Below are positions 53,700 to 63,992 of a stretch of 64,000 nucleotides of DNA, piece by piece. A program made the translations under genes and the position numbers. The notes beneath the pieces were generated by a model, which had not been told where the DNA came from, made no database searches, and saw nothing but the letters and a program-made list of their open reading frames with translations. The stretch comes from Haemophilus parahaemolyticus (GTDB taxonomy: Bacteria; Pseudomonadota; Gammaproteobacteria; Enterobacterales; Pasteurellaceae), in assembly GCF_002015035.1 (NCBI RefSeq), contig NZ_MUXY01000017.1:3464-67463 (forward strand). Reading direction: 5' to 3'. Each line of letters starts with the position of its first letter. The first letter of the stretch is position 1.

Positions 53700-55238
53700 T
53701 TAACCTTTTCTAAACATTGCAAGCATACGTTGCGTCACTTTAAAACCACCAAAGATATTGATGCTTGCGACTAAAATCGCGATAAAGGCAAGAATATCAA
53801 TGAAGAAATTACCCGTTGGTTGGCGAATTTGTAACACCGCCCCCACGATGATAATCCCTGAAACCGCATTGGTTACCGCCATTAACGGGGTGTGTAATGC
53901 GTGGCTTACGTTCCAAACCACGTAGTAACCTACCACACACGCCAATACGAATACGGTAAAGTGTGATAAGAATGCCGCTGGTGCAACAGAAGCTAACCAA
54001 AGGAATAAGGCACCAACACCTGCCATCACGCCATATTTCACGCGTGGATCGGTTGGTTTCTCTTCTTTTTTCTCAACTGGGGTAGCTGCCACTTTTTGTT
54101 GCGGTTGAGCTGATACTTGAATTGGTGGTGCTGGCCAGGTTACTTCGCCTTCGCGAATAACGGTTACGCCACGTAATACCACATCTTCAAAGTTGATGTT
54201 GATTTCGCCATCTTTGTTCGGTGCTAATAGTTTTAATAAATTGACTAAGTTAGTACCGTAAAGTTGTGAAGATTGGGTCGGTAAACGTGCTGGGAAGTCT
54301 GTGTAGCCAATCACTTTCACTTGATTGTCGGTCACAACCACTTCACCTGCTTTGGTGTAATCACAGTTACCGCCCGTTGCTGCCGCTAAGTCCACAATCA
54401 CAGAACCTGGTTTCATTGAATCCACCATTTCTTTCGTGATTAAACGTGGCGCTGCTTTACCTGGGATTGCTGCGGTCGTAATAATAATATCGACTTCTTT
54501 TGCTTGTTCTGCATAAAGTTCCATCGCACGACGGTTGAACTCTTCTGACATCACTTTCGCATAACCATCGCCTGAACCACCTTCTTCTTCAAAATCAATT
54601 TCTAAGAAGTCTGCACCCATTGATTTCACTTGCTCTTTTACTTCAGGGCGTGAGTCAAACGCACGCACAATCGCCCCTAAGCTATTCGCTGCACCGATTG
54701 CCGCCAAGCCAGCAACACCCGCACCAATCACAAGCACTTTCGCAGGCGGAACTTTACCCGCTGCCGTAATTTGACCCGTAAAGAAGCTACCAAACGCATT
54801 TGCCGCTTCAATTACCGCACGGTAACCTGAAATATTTGCCATAGAAGAAAGAGCATCTAATGCTTGTGCACGAGAGATACGCGGCACCGCATCCATTGCT
54901 AACACATTGATTTTCTTCGCACTTAATTTTTCCATCAATTGTGGATTTTGTGCTGGCCAAATAAAGCTCACAAGGGTCGCACCTTCTTTAATAAGGGCAA
55001 TTTCTTGTTCAGTGGGTGCATTCACTTTAAAAATAATGTCTGCATTCCAAATTTCTTGTGTTGTGCCAACAGACGCACCTGCTTTCGCAAAGGCATCATC
55101 TTCAAAACTTGCTTTAAAGCCAGCATCGTGTTCAACGATCACCTCAAAGCCCAGTTTTTTAATCTGCTCAACGGTTTTCGGTGTTGCAGCAACACGCGTT
55201 TCACCATCTAACAGTTCTCTTGGTACACCAATAAGCAT
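53700..55238 (-). CDS. pntA: NAD(P) transhydrogenase alpha subunit PntA
   Basis: NAD(H)-binding subunit. It is 512 residues. The Rossmann domain has [22 protein letters not shown] near 169-190. The C-terminal third carries four hydrophobic helices. The complex uses the proton gradient to make NADPH. First gene of pntAB, divergent from trmJ. Confidence 0.96.
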   Translation of the reverse strand: MLIGVPRELLDGETRVAATPKTVEQIKKLGFEVIVEHDAGFKASFEDDAFAKAGASVGTTQEIWNADIIFKVNAPTEQEIALIKEGATLVSFIWPAQNPQLMEKLSAKKINVLAMDAVPRISRAQALDALSSMANISGYRAVIEAANAFGSFFTGQITAAGKVPPAKVLVIGAGVAGLAAIGAANSLGAIVRAFDSRPEVKEQVKSMGADFLEIDFEEEGGSGDGYAKVMSEEFNRRAMELYAEQAKEVDIIITTAAIPGKAAPRLITKEMVDSMKPGSVIVDLAAATGGNCDYTKAGEVVVTDNQVKVIGYTDFPARLPTQSSQLYGTNLVNLLKLLAPNKDGEININFEDVVLRGVTVIREGEVTWPAPPIQVSAQPQQKVAATPVEKKEEKPTDPRVKYGVMAGVGALFLWLASVAPAAFLSHFTVFVLACVVGYYVVWNVSHALHTPLMAVTNAVSGIIIVGAVLQIRQPTGNFFIDILAFIAILVASINIFGGFKVTQRMLAMFRKG

Positions 55239-55452
55239 AAAGACTCCTGTATTGGATTGGGGTTATAATTTCAGCTACTCTAAAGTAGCCCTATGGTTTT
55301 AAAAAAATGCCATAACTCTACCACTAAATTTGTCAAATTTGTAAAAAAATTATGCCTATCAATTTAATTATTTGACGGAATCTGTAATTTTATAATGAAA
55401 GTGAAATTTGATAGAATAAGCCTCTATAAAAAACGTTTTAAATAAAATCAAA

Positions 55453-56220
55453 ATGAATATTTTAGACCACATTCAAATTGTTCTTGTCGAAACTTCTCTG
55501 CCCGCTAATATTGGCTCTGTAGCTCGTGCAATGAAAACCATGGGGCTTAGCCATTTGCGATTGGTTGAGCCAAAACGCCCGCTTGATGAAGATGCCTTTG
55601 CCCTTTCAGCAGGAGCAAAAGATCTGCTTGAAAATGCACAAACCTTTGCTACTTTTGATGAAGCGGTTGCAGATTGCCAATTAGTTATTGGCACCAGTGC
55701 CCGTTTGCGACACTTACAAAGCAGTCTGATCGAGCCGCGTATTTGTGGCGAATTAGTCGTAAAACGTGCTGAACAAGGCAAAGTCGCCCTTGTTTTCGGG
55801 CGTGAACGCGTTGGGCTAACTAACGAAGAATTGCTCAAATGTCATTATCACTTAAACTTTCCTACCAATCCTGAATATGGTTCGCTCAATTTAGCTATGG
55901 CGGTGCAATTAGCGGCTTATGAGGTGAGAATGGCTTATCTTAGCAATCAACAAGCGGTCGAAAATACGCAAAACTTTGTAAAATACCGACCGCTTGCAGA
56001 AGCCGAAAAAGATTACCCAAACGCCGAAGCATTGGAACATTTTTACCAACACACGGAAAGGCTTTATAAAGCGCTTGGTTTTATCCGTAATGATGCAGTG
56101 ATGCTCAAACTCCGTCGCCTTTATCAACGTGCGGAATTAGAAACCAATGAATTGAATTTGTTAAGAGGAATGTTAACCGCTGTGGAATGTAGTCAGAAAG
56201 AGAGTAGTAATAATTCCTAA
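55453..56220 (+). CDS. trmJ: tRNA (cytidine/uridine-2'-O-)-methyltransferase TrmJ
   Basis: SPOUT-class enzyme that 2'-O-methylates position 32 of tRNA. It is 255 residues. Family blocks: VETSLPANIGSVARAMKTMGL near 12-32, GTSARLRHL, LVFGRERVGLTNEEL and GSLNLAMAVQLAAYE. In E. coli the gene precedes iscR; here it is 37 kb from the isc operon. Confidence 0.94.
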   Translation: MNILDHIQIVLVETSLPANIGSVARAMKTMGLSHLRLVEPKRPLDEDAFALSAGAKDLLENAQTFATFDEAVADCQLVIGTSARLRHLQSSLIEPRICGELVVKRAEQGKVALVFGRERVGLTNEELLKCHYHLNFPTNPEYGSLNLAMAVQLAAYEVRMAYLSNQQAVENTQNFVKYRPLAEAEKDYPNAEALEHFYQHTERLYKALGFIRNDAVMLKLRRLYQRAELETNELNLLRGMLTAVECSQKESSNNS

Positions 56221-56221
56221 A

Positions 56222-56247
56222 AAATTAGCCCTAGATAGGGCTAATTT
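56222..56247. terminator. Bidirectional terminator between trmJ and glgP
   Basis: AAATTAGCCCT / AGGGCTAATTT stem with a four-base loop, A-rich before and T-rich after, between convergent genes. Confidence 0.85.
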
Positions 56248-56264
56248 TGAGAATGAAAAAAGTG

Positions 56265-58727
56265 TTATTTCGCTTGGATAGATGATATTTTCCAAATTCT
56301 TTCCGCATACTCTTTAATCGTACGGTCAGATGAGAAGAAGCCCATATTCACGATATTTTGGATGGTACTTTCAATCCATTGGTCGCGTTGTTTGTATTTT
56401 TCATCTACGGCTTTTTGAGTTTCTACATAACTGCGGAAATCAGCGAAAGCTTGATAATAATCGTGGTATTGCAAGCCTTGTAATAGTTGATGATAACGTT
56501 GAGGATCTTCTGGTGAGAATTTACCTTCAATAATTTGATCCACAACTGTGCGTAATTGAGCATCATTTTGATAGTATTCAAATGAACGATAGCCGTCGCG
56601 ACGAAGTTGTTCCACTTGCTCTACTGTATTACCGAAGATGAAAATGTGATTTTCGCCCACGTTTTCTAAGATTTCCACGTTTGCACCATCAAGTGTACCA
56701 AGTGTCAATGCACCATTTAAGGCAAACTTCATATTACTGGTGCCAGAAGCCTCTGTACCTGCAAGTGAAATTTGCTCTGAAATATCTGCTGCAGGAATAA
56801 TCAACTGAGCAAGGCTCACGCTGTAATTTGGAATAAACACTACTTTCAAGCGACCTTTCAAACGTTCATCGTTGTTGATTACATTTGCTACATCATTGAT
56901 TAAGTGAATGGTTTGTTTCGCAGTATAATAAGCCGAAGCCGCTTTACCAGCTAAAATAAATACGCGAGGTTGCCAATCTTTTTCAGGGTTGGCAAGCATT
57001 TCATTGTAGCGAGCGATAATATGCAACACGTTTAACATTTGTCGTTTATATTCGTGAATACGTTTTACTTGCACGTCAAATAAAGCGTGCGGGTTAAGCT
57101 CTACCCCTAACTCGCGTTTTACGTACTCCGCTAATTTTACTTTGTTGGCAAATTTAATATCAGCGACAGCCTCTTTAAATGCTTTTTCTTGTGCGAACGG
57201 TTTGAGTTTTGCGATTTGGCTTAAATCACAACGCCATTCTGAGCCGATATATTTATCAAACAATGCGGCTAATTGTGGATTCGCCACGGCTAGCCAGCGA
57301 CGCGGTGTGATACCGTTTGTTACGTTGGTAAAGCGTTCTGGGAAAATGCGAGCAAAATCTGCAAAGGTTGAAGTTACCATTAAATCAGAGTGGATTTCGG
57401 CAACCCCGTTAATTTTGTGTGAACCTACCACGGATAGCCAGCCCATACGCACTTTGCGTTGGTAGCCTTCTTCGATAAGAGAAACGCGACGGATAAAATC
57501 GTTGTCAGTCGTCACATAAGTGCGGACATATTCTAAGAAGTGATCGTTAATTTCAAAAATCATCTGTAAATGACGCGGTAAGATTTTCGCCATCATTTCC
57601 ACTGGCCAAGTTTCTAACGCTTCTGACATCAGTGTATGGCAAGTATAAGAGAAAATGTTACGCGTCATCTCCCACGCTTTTTTCCACTCGAAACCTTCAT
57701 CGTCCACTAAAATACGCATTAATTCAGGAATCGCTAAAGCTGGGTGGGTATCGTTTAGGTGGATCGCCACTTTATCCGCCAAGTTTTCAAGGCTATCGTG
57801 GGTGCGTTTGTGACGGCGTAAAATATCTTGAAGTGATGCAGAGACTAAGAAATACTCTTGACGTAAACGCAATTCGCGGCCATTCCACGTAGAATCATCA
57901 GGGTAAAGCACGCGAGATAAGTTTTTATTTGCGGAGTGCTCTTCTAATGCGGCTAAATGTTCGCCACGGTTGAAGTCGGCAAGGTTAAACACTTCGCCTG
58001 CGTGTGCCGACCATAAGCGTAATGTTGCTGCAGAATTATTTTGATAACCTGGAATCATTTGGTCGTAAGCAAGTGCGGTCACTTTTTCAGTATCTTGCCA
58101 AATACATTTTTTGCCTTCAAAGTGAATATTACCGCCAAATTCTATAGTAAAACGTTTTGATGGACGGATAAATTCCCAAGGTGCCCCTTTTTCAAGCCAC
58201 GCATCTGGGCGTTCTACTTGCTGACCATTTTCAATTTTTTGGCGGAACATACCATATTCATAACGAATACCATAGCCCATACCTGGTAAACCAAGGGTCG
58301 CAATAGAATCCATAAAACAAGCGGCTAAACGACCTAAACCGCCATTACCCAAGCCAGGATCAACTTCTTTTTCTAAAACTTCTTCTAAATCGACATTTAA
58401 TTCAGACAAGGCTTCTTGTGCTAATCCATAAATACCTTCTGCAATCATGGCATTAGAAAGCGTACGTCCGATTAAAAATTCCATTGAAAGGTAGTAAACA
58501 CGGCGAGAATCTTCTGCTCGAGCTTGGCGAGCAGTGGTAATCCAACCTTCGGTAACCAAATCACGCACAGCGTGGAGAGTTGCATTGAGCCAATCGCGTT
58601 GGCTGGCTTCACGTGGAGAGCGACCGATTAAGAAAATGAGTTTGTAAACGATTGATTTTTTAATCGCTTCAACGGTCATTTCAGGACGATTATATTGGAA
58701 TGGAGAATCAAAGTTATCCATTATCAT
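56265..58727 (-). CDS. glgP: Glycogen phosphorylase GlgP
   Basis: PLP enzyme that releases glucose-1-phosphate from glycogen. It is 820 residues. The PLP lysine region [23 protein letters not shown] is intact near 652-674. [15 protein letters not shown] near 128 is also typical. The first ATG has AGAGG eight bases upstream. Last gene of the glg cluster, separated from glgA by about 245 bases with a repeat and a terminator. Confidence 0.96.
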   Translation of the reverse strand: MIMDNFDSPFQYNRPEMTVEAIKKSIVYKLIFLIGRSPREASQRDWLNATLHAVRDLVTEGWITTARQARAEDSRRVYYLSMEFLIGRTLSNAMIAEGIYGLAQEALSELNVDLEEVLEKEVDPGLGNGGLGRLAACFMDSIATLGLPGMGYGIRYEYGMFRQKIENGQQVERPDAWLEKGAPWEFIRPSKRFTIEFGGNIHFEGKKCIWQDTEKVTALAYDQMIPGYQNNSAATLRLWSAHAGEVFNLADFNRGEHLAALEEHSANKNLSRVLYPDDSTWNGRELRLRQEYFLVSASLQDILRRHKRTHDSLENLADKVAIHLNDTHPALAIPELMRILVDDEGFEWKKAWEMTRNIFSYTCHTLMSEALETWPVEMMAKILPRHLQMIFEINDHFLEYVRTYVTTDNDFIRRVSLIEEGYQRKVRMGWLSVVGSHKINGVAEIHSDLMVTSTFADFARIFPERFTNVTNGITPRRWLAVANPQLAALFDKYIGSEWRCDLSQIAKLKPFAQEKAFKEAVADIKFANKVKLAEYVKRELGVELNPHALFDVQVKRIHEYKRQMLNVLHIIARYNEMLANPEKDWQPRVFILAGKAASAYYTAKQTIHLINDVANVINNDERLKGRLKVVFIPNYSVSLAQLIIPAADISEQISLAGTEASGTSNMKFALNGALTLGTLDGANVEILENVGENHIFIFGNTVEQVEQLRRDGYRSFEYYQNDAQLRTVVDQIIEGKFSPEDPQRYHQLLQGLQYHDYYQAFADFRSYVETQKAVDEKYKQRDQWIESTIQNIVNMGFFSSDRTIKEYAERIWKISSIQAK

Positions 58728-58764
58728 AGGTAAAACCTCTATTAGAATGCTAAGAAATGATTAA

Positions 58765-58862
58765 CGTAGGGTGTATGAATTTGCAAAATTCACGCACGTT
58801 TGCAAAAATCAATCAAAATTTGACCGCTCTTTGAGTGCGTGAATGTTGTTCACACAGCCTAC
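58765..58862. repeat. Inverted repeat with GTAGGGTGTATGAA / TTCACACAGCCTAC ends
   Basis: Outer ends are inverted copies, and inner TTCACGCACG and GTGCGTGAA also pair. It lies between glgA and glgP and belongs to the GTAGG-ended repeats. Confidence 0.65.
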
Positions 58863-58907
58863 AAAAGTAGTTCGAATTTTATGCTTATCTTTGTAAAAAA
58901 CAAGCCC

Positions 58908-58952
58908 AATCACACCGCTTGCAAAAGATTCTTTCACAAGCGGTGTGATTGT
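58908..58952 (-). terminator. Terminator of glgA made of inverted uptake sequences
   Basis: CAATCACACCGCTTG and CAAGCGGTGTGATTG are perfect 15-base arms around a 15-base loop, each holding an uptake core. On the minus strand GGGCTTGTTTTTT follows. It lies 22 bases after glgA. Confidence 0.85.
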
Positions 58953-58973
58953 TAAGAAAGTTTACGAATAAAA

Positions 58974-60404
58974 CTACAAGCGTTCATAAAGCGTTCTATA
59001 TTGCTCTGCAGCTTTACGCCAGCTGAAGTCTTGTTCCATTGCGTCCGTGCGTATCATTGACCAAGCTCTAGGTTTCTTCCAAATTGAAAATGCGTGCTGA
59101 AGGGTGCGGCGTAAATCATCTGCCGTTGCCTGTTTAAACACAAAACCTGTTGCGGTGCGAGCTTTAATACTTTCTGAGGTGCTATCCACCACCGTATCCG
59201 CCAAACCACCCGTTTTACGAACAAGTGGCAGTGTGCCATATTGCAAACCATAAAGTTGTGTTAAGCCACAAGGCTCAAAACGACTTGGCACTAAAATCAC
59301 ATCGCCACCTGCCACCATTAAATGCGAAAGGGCTTCATCATAGCCGATTTTTACCGCAATATTGTCAGGATATTGTACTGCAAGCTCACGAATACCTTGT
59401 TCCAAGTGTGGTGCACCAGAGCCCAAAATCATCAACTGCCCGCCCTGTTTAACAATTTCGTCTGCACTTTCGATTAATAAATCGACACCTTTTTGCTCGG
59501 TTAAACGGGTAACCATCACAAAAGCTAACGCGTTTTCATCTTGTGGCAAATTGAAATACGCCTGCAGTTCGGCTTTATTTTTCTTTTTGCCTGCCATATA
59601 TTTCAGTTTGTAATGGTGCGGAATGTATTGATCCACGTTCGGATGCCAAATATTTTCGTCCACGCCATTTAAAATCCCCACCAAACGACCTTGAGCTTTT
59701 AAGCCAGAAAGCAAGCCTTGCAAACCATAGGCAAATTCTGGTGTCGTGATTTCTTCTGCATAAGTTGGGCTCACCGCCGTGCTTGCATCAGAATAGAACA
59801 AGCCTGATTTTAAATAAGAAATTTGTCCGAATAACTCCAAACCGTCCACATTAAACATGCCCGCAGGCAAACCAATTTCGTATAAATGATGATAAGAAAA
59901 CTGCCCTTGATACGCCAAGTTATGAATAGTGAACACCGATTTTGCTGGACGACCTTTATTGAACAGATACGCTGCACATAAGCCCGCGTGCCAATCGTGA
60001 GCATGTACCACTTCTGCTCGCCACCAGCTATCTAAACCTGTGGCTAATTCTGCCCCCACCCAACCGAGCAAAGCAAAACGTTTGTAATTGTCGCCGTAGT
60101 CATTGTAATAGGCATCGTGATAAGGATTGCCCTCGCGACCATATAAGTGCGGTGCGTCAATCAAATAGATCCCGACACCATTATATTCTCCATAACGCAA
60201 CTCCACGTGCCCAGCGAAGTTATCAAATTCGGCAACCACTTGGGTATGCGGAATACCTGCTGTAATTGCAGGATAAGCTGGCAATAAAACGCGAGCATCC
60301 AGCCCGATTTGGTTCTGTGCTTGGGGTAATGCCCCTAAAACATCGGCAAGCCCGCCTGTTTTTAAGAGCGGATAGAGTTCCGAGCAAACGTGTAGTATTT
60401 TCAT
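58974..60404 (-). CDS. glgA: Glycogen synthase GlgA
   Basis: Extends glycogen with ADP-glucose. It is 476 residues. The ADP-glucose motif KTGGLADVLGALP is near 15-27. The GT-B C-terminal domain has PSRFEPCGLTQLYGLQYGTLPLVRKTGGLADTV. A repeat-bearing gap of about 200 bases separates it from glgC. Confidence 0.96.
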   Translation of the reverse strand: MKILHVCSELYPLLKTGGLADVLGALPQAQNQIGLDARVLLPAYPAITAGIPHTQVVAEFDNFAGHVELRYGEYNGVGIYLIDAPHLYGREGNPYHDAYYNDYGDNYKRFALLGWVGAELATGLDSWWRAEVVHAHDWHAGLCAAYLFNKGRPAKSVFTIHNLAYQGQFSYHHLYEIGLPAGMFNVDGLELFGQISYLKSGLFYSDASTAVSPTYAEEITTPEFAYGLQGLLSGLKAQGRLVGILNGVDENIWHPNVDQYIPHHYKLKYMAGKKKNKAELQAYFNLPQDENALAFVMVTRLTEQKGVDLLIESADEIVKQGGQLMILGSGAPHLEQGIRELAVQYPDNIAVKIGYDEALSHLMVAGGDVILVPSRFEPCGLTQLYGLQYGTLPLVRKTGGLADTVVDSTSESIKARTATGFVFKQATADDLRRTLQHAFSIWKKPRAWSMIRTDAMEQDFSWRKAAEQYRTLYERL

Positions 60405-60446
60405 TGAGTTTTTTATTTTCCCTATAAATATGAATAACGCTCGATC

Positions 60447-60565
60447 AGCCCCCCTCTTTAGAAAAGAGGGGCTGGGGGAGATTTGATTACGATGTTTGAA
60501 ATTCTTATGAGGTTGATTTCACTTCTGCCAAATCTCCCCTACCCCTCTTTGCTAAAGAGGGGTTT
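60447..60565. repeat. Two-hairpin palindromic element between glgC and glgA
   Basis: CCCCTCTTTAGAAAAGAGGGG (first hairpin, near 60451-60471) and CCCCTCTTTGCTAAAGAGGG (second, near 60542-60562) flank inverted GGGGGAGATTTG / CAAATCTCCCC segments. It is a larger form of the 19511 and 29276 repeats. Confidence 0.75.
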
Positions 60566-60568
60566 TAG

Positions 60569-60597
60569 AAAGTGCGGTCAATTTTGACCGCACTTTT
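60569..60597. terminator. Hairpin of inverted Haemophilus-type uptake sequences after glgC
   Basis: AAAGTGCGGTCAA / TTGACCGCACTTT. The core AAGTGCGGT is the Haemophilus influenzae type, not the ACAAGCGGT type common elsewhere here. It lies directly after the glgC stop; the minus strand lacks a long T run. Confidence 0.65.
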
Positions 60598-60602
60598 CCT
60601 AA

Positions 60603-61904
60603 CTAATCTAAATGTCCTTCTTCGCCAATCTCATGTCCTTCAAGTTTCTTTAACATTTTCGAGGTCACAAGAATCACTTTACCTGTTGAGCTGATACGGA
60701 AGCGTTTTTTATCTTCTTCTATATCCACACCAATTTGCATACCATCAGGAATTTCACATTCGCGGTCGATAATACAATTTTTCAACACACAATTTTTACC
60801 GATTTTAACTTGCGGTAACACCACGCAGTGATCCACTTTTGAAAATGCATCAATTTTAATGTGGTCAAATAACACAGAATTGCTAATCGACGCATCGGTA
60901 ATCACACAACCGCCACCGATAAGTGAGTTATCTACAGGGTGCACATTGGAATGTTTGTAGAAAAATTTTGATGGATAAGCCTGAATAGGATTACCACGAA
61001 TTGGCCAGCTTTGGTCGTAAATATCTAATTGTGGATTTTCAGAAACTAAATCGATATTGGATTGCCAGAAGCTATCAAGTGTTCCTACATCACGCCAGTA
61101 AATTTCGCCCTCGGTGTTGCGTCCCATACAAGAACGGCTGAATGGGTGAGCATAAAGCGTGCCTTCTTCTAAACATTTTGGCAACACATCTTTACCGAAA
61201 TCGTGGCTAGTTTGTGGGGTATTCACTTCCTGCTCAAGCATTTTATAAAGATAATCCGCATCAAATACATAAATCCCCATTGAGGCAAGCGAAATATCAG
61301 GTTTGCCCACCATGGCTGGCGGATCTTTCGGTTTTTCCACAAAGGCTTTCACTTTCAAATTTTCGTTTACAGCCATCACACCAAATTCGTGAGCCTCAGA
61401 ACGTGGTACTTCAATGCAACCAACGGTACATTTCGCCCCACTATTGACGTGATCCATTAACATCACGCTGTAATCTTGTTTGTAAATATGGTCGCCTGCT
61501 AAGATCAAAATATATTTCGGGCGGTAGTGATTTTTTATAATAGCCATATTTTGATACACCGCATCCGCCGTACCACGATACCAAGTGGAATCGTCAATTT
61601 GCTGACGAGCTGGCAACATATCCACAAATTCCCCTCTCTCTTGTGGCAAAAAAGACCAGCCTGTTTGCAAATGACGAAGCAAGGAGTGTGCCGCATATTG
61701 GGTTACTACGCCAATTCGGTTTAAACCTGAGTTAATACAATTAGAAAGTGCAAAATCGATAATACGACGATTACCACCAAAATAAAGAGCTGGTTTTGCA
61801 CGTTTATCTGTCAATTCGTGTAAACGTGAACCACGTCCACCTGCGAGAACAAGCACCAAAGTGTTTTTAACTAAATCATATTTGTTAAGGTCGCCAGATT
61901 TCAT
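60603..61904 (-). CDS. glgC: Glucose-1-phosphate adenylyltransferase GlgC
   Basis: Makes ADP-glucose, the committed step of glycogen synthesis. The start MKSGDLNKYDLVKNTLVLVL at 61904 has GGAG six bases upstream, giving 433 residues. An ATG at 61937 overlapping the end of glgX would add 11 residues but lacks a ribosome site. Motifs: AGGRGSRLHELTDKRAKPA and GTADAVYQN, and a C-terminal left-handed helix domain. Confidence 0.94.
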   Translation of the reverse strand: MKSGDLNKYDLVKNTLVLVLAGGRGSRLHELTDKRAKPALYFGGNRRIIDFALSNCINSGLNRIGVVTQYAAHSLLRHLQTGWSFLPQERGEFVDMLPARQQIDDSTWYRGTADAVYQNMAIIKNHYRPKYILILAGDHIYKQDYSVMLMDHVNSGAKCTVGCIEVPRSEAHEFGVMAVNENLKVKAFVEKPKDPPAMVGKPDISLASMGIYVFDADYLYKMLEQEVNTPQTSHDFGKDVLPKCLEEGTLYAHPFSRSCMGRNTEGEIYWRDVGTLDSFWQSNIDLVSENPQLDIYDQSWPIRGNPIQAYPSKFFYKHSNVHPVDNSLIGGGCVITDASISNSVLFDHIKIDAFSKVDHCVVLPQVKIGKNCVLKNCIIDRECEIPDGMQIGVDIEEDKKRFRISSTGKVILVTSKMLKKLEGHEIGEEGHLD

Positions 61905-61926
61905 ACGGATCTCCATAGTCTTATTG

Positions 61927-63906
61927 TTATTCGTCATTCAGCATACAAAAGCCCATTGAATAAATTTCGGCTTGTTGTGCTTCAAGGGTTACATTATGTG
62001 TGCCGATTTGGGGCTTCCATTTCCCATTAGGCAAGTGAAACACCTGACCTTCGGCTTTGGCGTTAATCAACAAAAGCCAACGATTATCTAAAACTATCTG
62101 TAATGCTTTGGTTTGTTGATTTTGCCAATCTTCAACTGTCATCGGTTCGCCTGCAATGTTAAGCCATTGTACATTCTCAGCCGACCACCATTGATCTCGG
62201 TTTAAACTGCCCATTTTTTTGCGAAGTCCAATCGTTTGCTTGGTCAGTTCAAATAATTTTTCGTTAAAATTTGCCCATTTTAGCCAAGTGATTTCATTGT
62301 CTTGGCAATAGGCATTGTTGTTGCCATATTGGGTATTGTCGAATTCATCGCCCGCCAACAACATAGGTGTGCCATTCGCAAGCAATAAACTTATTAATAA
62401 TCCACTTTGTGCAAAAGTGCGGTCATTTTCCACCGCACTTTTTTGCGGTTCAGCAAGGTTTTCAGTCGAACCCTCTATGCCGTGGTTGTAGCTGTAGTTT
62501 TCGTTTCTGCCGTCGCGATTTTCTTCGCCATTCGCTTCATTATGTTTTTGGTTGTAACTCACTAAATCTTTAAGCGTAAAACCATCGTGGGCAGTAATAA
62601 AATTAAGCGTTGTGTGTGGCAAGCTGTCATTTTTCTTAAATAAATCGCTAGAACCTGCAAAGCGTTCGGCAAATGCACCAATTTCGCCACTTTTCCATAG
62701 CCAGAAACGGCAGAGATCATCACGGAAGCGGTCGTTCCATTCGGCAAAATAACTTGGGAAATTCCCGACTTGATAGCCGTAATGTCCAATATCCCAAGGC
62801 TCGGCAATCAATTTAATATTTTGTAAACTTGGCTCGTTTTTAATATCTGTAAAAAGCTGAGCTGACGCGTTGAAATCAGGTGTATCACGCCCTAAAACAG
62901 AGGCTAAATCAAAACGGAATCCATCAATGTGGCATTGCTCCACCCAATAACGCAAACTATCCACCACCCATTTTCGCCCTACATCAGAAGAAAGATTGAG
63001 CATATTTCCGCAGCCTGTCCAGTTGATGTAATGCCCGTTGTCGTTACGCCAGTAGTAAGTTTGATCATCAATGCCACGCTGGCAGAATGTTGGGTAAGTT
63101 TGCTCTGATTCGGCAGAATGGTTAAATACCACATCTAAAATAACTTCAATACCCGCTTTATGAAACGCCTTCACCATCGTTTTAAATTCAGCTAATGGAT
63201 TAGTTGTTGCCGCATATTTAGGTTCCACCGCAAACATTGCTAAGGGATTGTATCCCCAATAATTTTGTAAGCCTCGTGCCTGTAAGTGCGGTTCATTGAT
63301 ATGGAAATTGACAGGCAGCAACTCCACCGCAGTTACGCCTAACTCTTTCAAATACGCCAAGTTCACAGGATGCACTAATCCAGTATAAGTACCACGCAAC
63401 GTCGCGGGGATTTTCTCGTTTAACTGGCTAAACCCTTTAACGTGTAATTCATACACAATGGTTTTCGCCCAAGGCGTATTGGGGGAAGTATCATCCTCCC
63501 AATCAAATTCTTCAGAAATAATTACCGCTCTTGGGGCAAGATGTGCGTTGTCGCGATTATCCGAAAGCAAGAACCAAGAACGACTTTCTTCGCTACTTAA
63601 ATCAGGTTTACCATTCACGGCTTTCGCATAGGGATCGAGCATTAATTTATTCGGGTTGGCAAATTCGCCGTGAATACGAAAACCATATTCCATACCAGTT
63701 TTCACGCCAGTTACTGCCAAATGCCATACATTTTCAGTACGCACCATTGGCAAGCGCGTTTCTTGATTTTGTTCATCAAAAAGACAAAGCTCCACGCCTG
63801 TCGCAGCCGCAGAAAACAGGGCGAAATTGGTAATTTGTACACCGTTTTCGACCGCTTGTGAGTATCCCATTGGAATAGGATTGCTGTTGTTGTAGATTTT
63901 GAACAT
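61927..63906 (-). CDS. glgX: Glycogen debranching enzyme GlgX
   Basis: Hydrolyses alpha-1,6 links in phosphorylase-trimmed glycogen. It is 659 residues. An N-terminal CBM48-like domain is followed by the GH13 barrel: DVVFNHSAESE, GFRFDLASVLG (nucleophile Asp), IAEPWDIG (acid Glu) and FITAHDG. An inverted pair of Haemophilus-type uptake sequences lies inside the gene at 62414-62439. It is first in the visible glgX-C-A-P order; glgB probably lies to the right. Confidence 0.95.
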   Translation of the reverse strand: MFKIYNNSNPIPMGYSQAVENGVQITNFALFSAAATGVELCLFDEQNQETRLPMVRTENVWHLAVTGVKTGMEYGFRIHGEFANPNKLMLDPYAKAVNGKPDLSSEESRSWFLLSDNRDNAHLAPRAVIISEEFDWEDDTSPNTPWAKTIVYELHVKGFSQLNEKIPATLRGTYTGLVHPVNLAYLKELGVTAVELLPVNFHINEPHLQARGLQNYWGYNPLAMFAVEPKYAATTNPLAEFKTMVKAFHKAGIEVILDVVFNHSAESEQTYPTFCQRGIDDQTYYWRNDNGHYINWTGCGNMLNLSSDVGRKWVVDSLRYWVEQCHIDGFRFDLASVLGRDTPDFNASAQLFTDIKNEPSLQNIKLIAEPWDIGHYGYQVGNFPSYFAEWNDRFRDDLCRFWLWKSGEIGAFAERFAGSSDLFKKNDSLPHTTLNFITAHDGFTLKDLVSYNQKHNEANGEENRDGRNENYSYNHGIEGSTENLAEPQKSAVENDRTFAQSGLLISLLLANGTPMLLAGDEFDNTQYGNNNAYCQDNEITWLKWANFNEKLFELTKQTIGLRKKMGSLNRDQWWSAENVQWLNIAGEPMTVEDWQNQQTKALQIVLDNRWLLLINAKAEGQVFHLPNGKWKPQIGTHNVTLEAQQAEIYSMGFCMLNDE

Positions 63907-63922
63907 ATTTTTTATCGCTTTT

Positions 63923-63992
63923 GTAGGGGCAAATTACATTTGCCCCAAAACATCGGTGGTTTATCAGGGAGAATGTAATTCGCCCCTTGTAT
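63923..63992. repeat. GTAGGGGC-ended inverted repeat upstream of glgX
   Basis: GTAGGGGCAAATTACATT opens the left arm; the right arm, inverted, reads ACAAGGGGCGAATTACATT. Same layout as 20959-21030 and 13085-13150 with another core. Confidence 0.7.
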
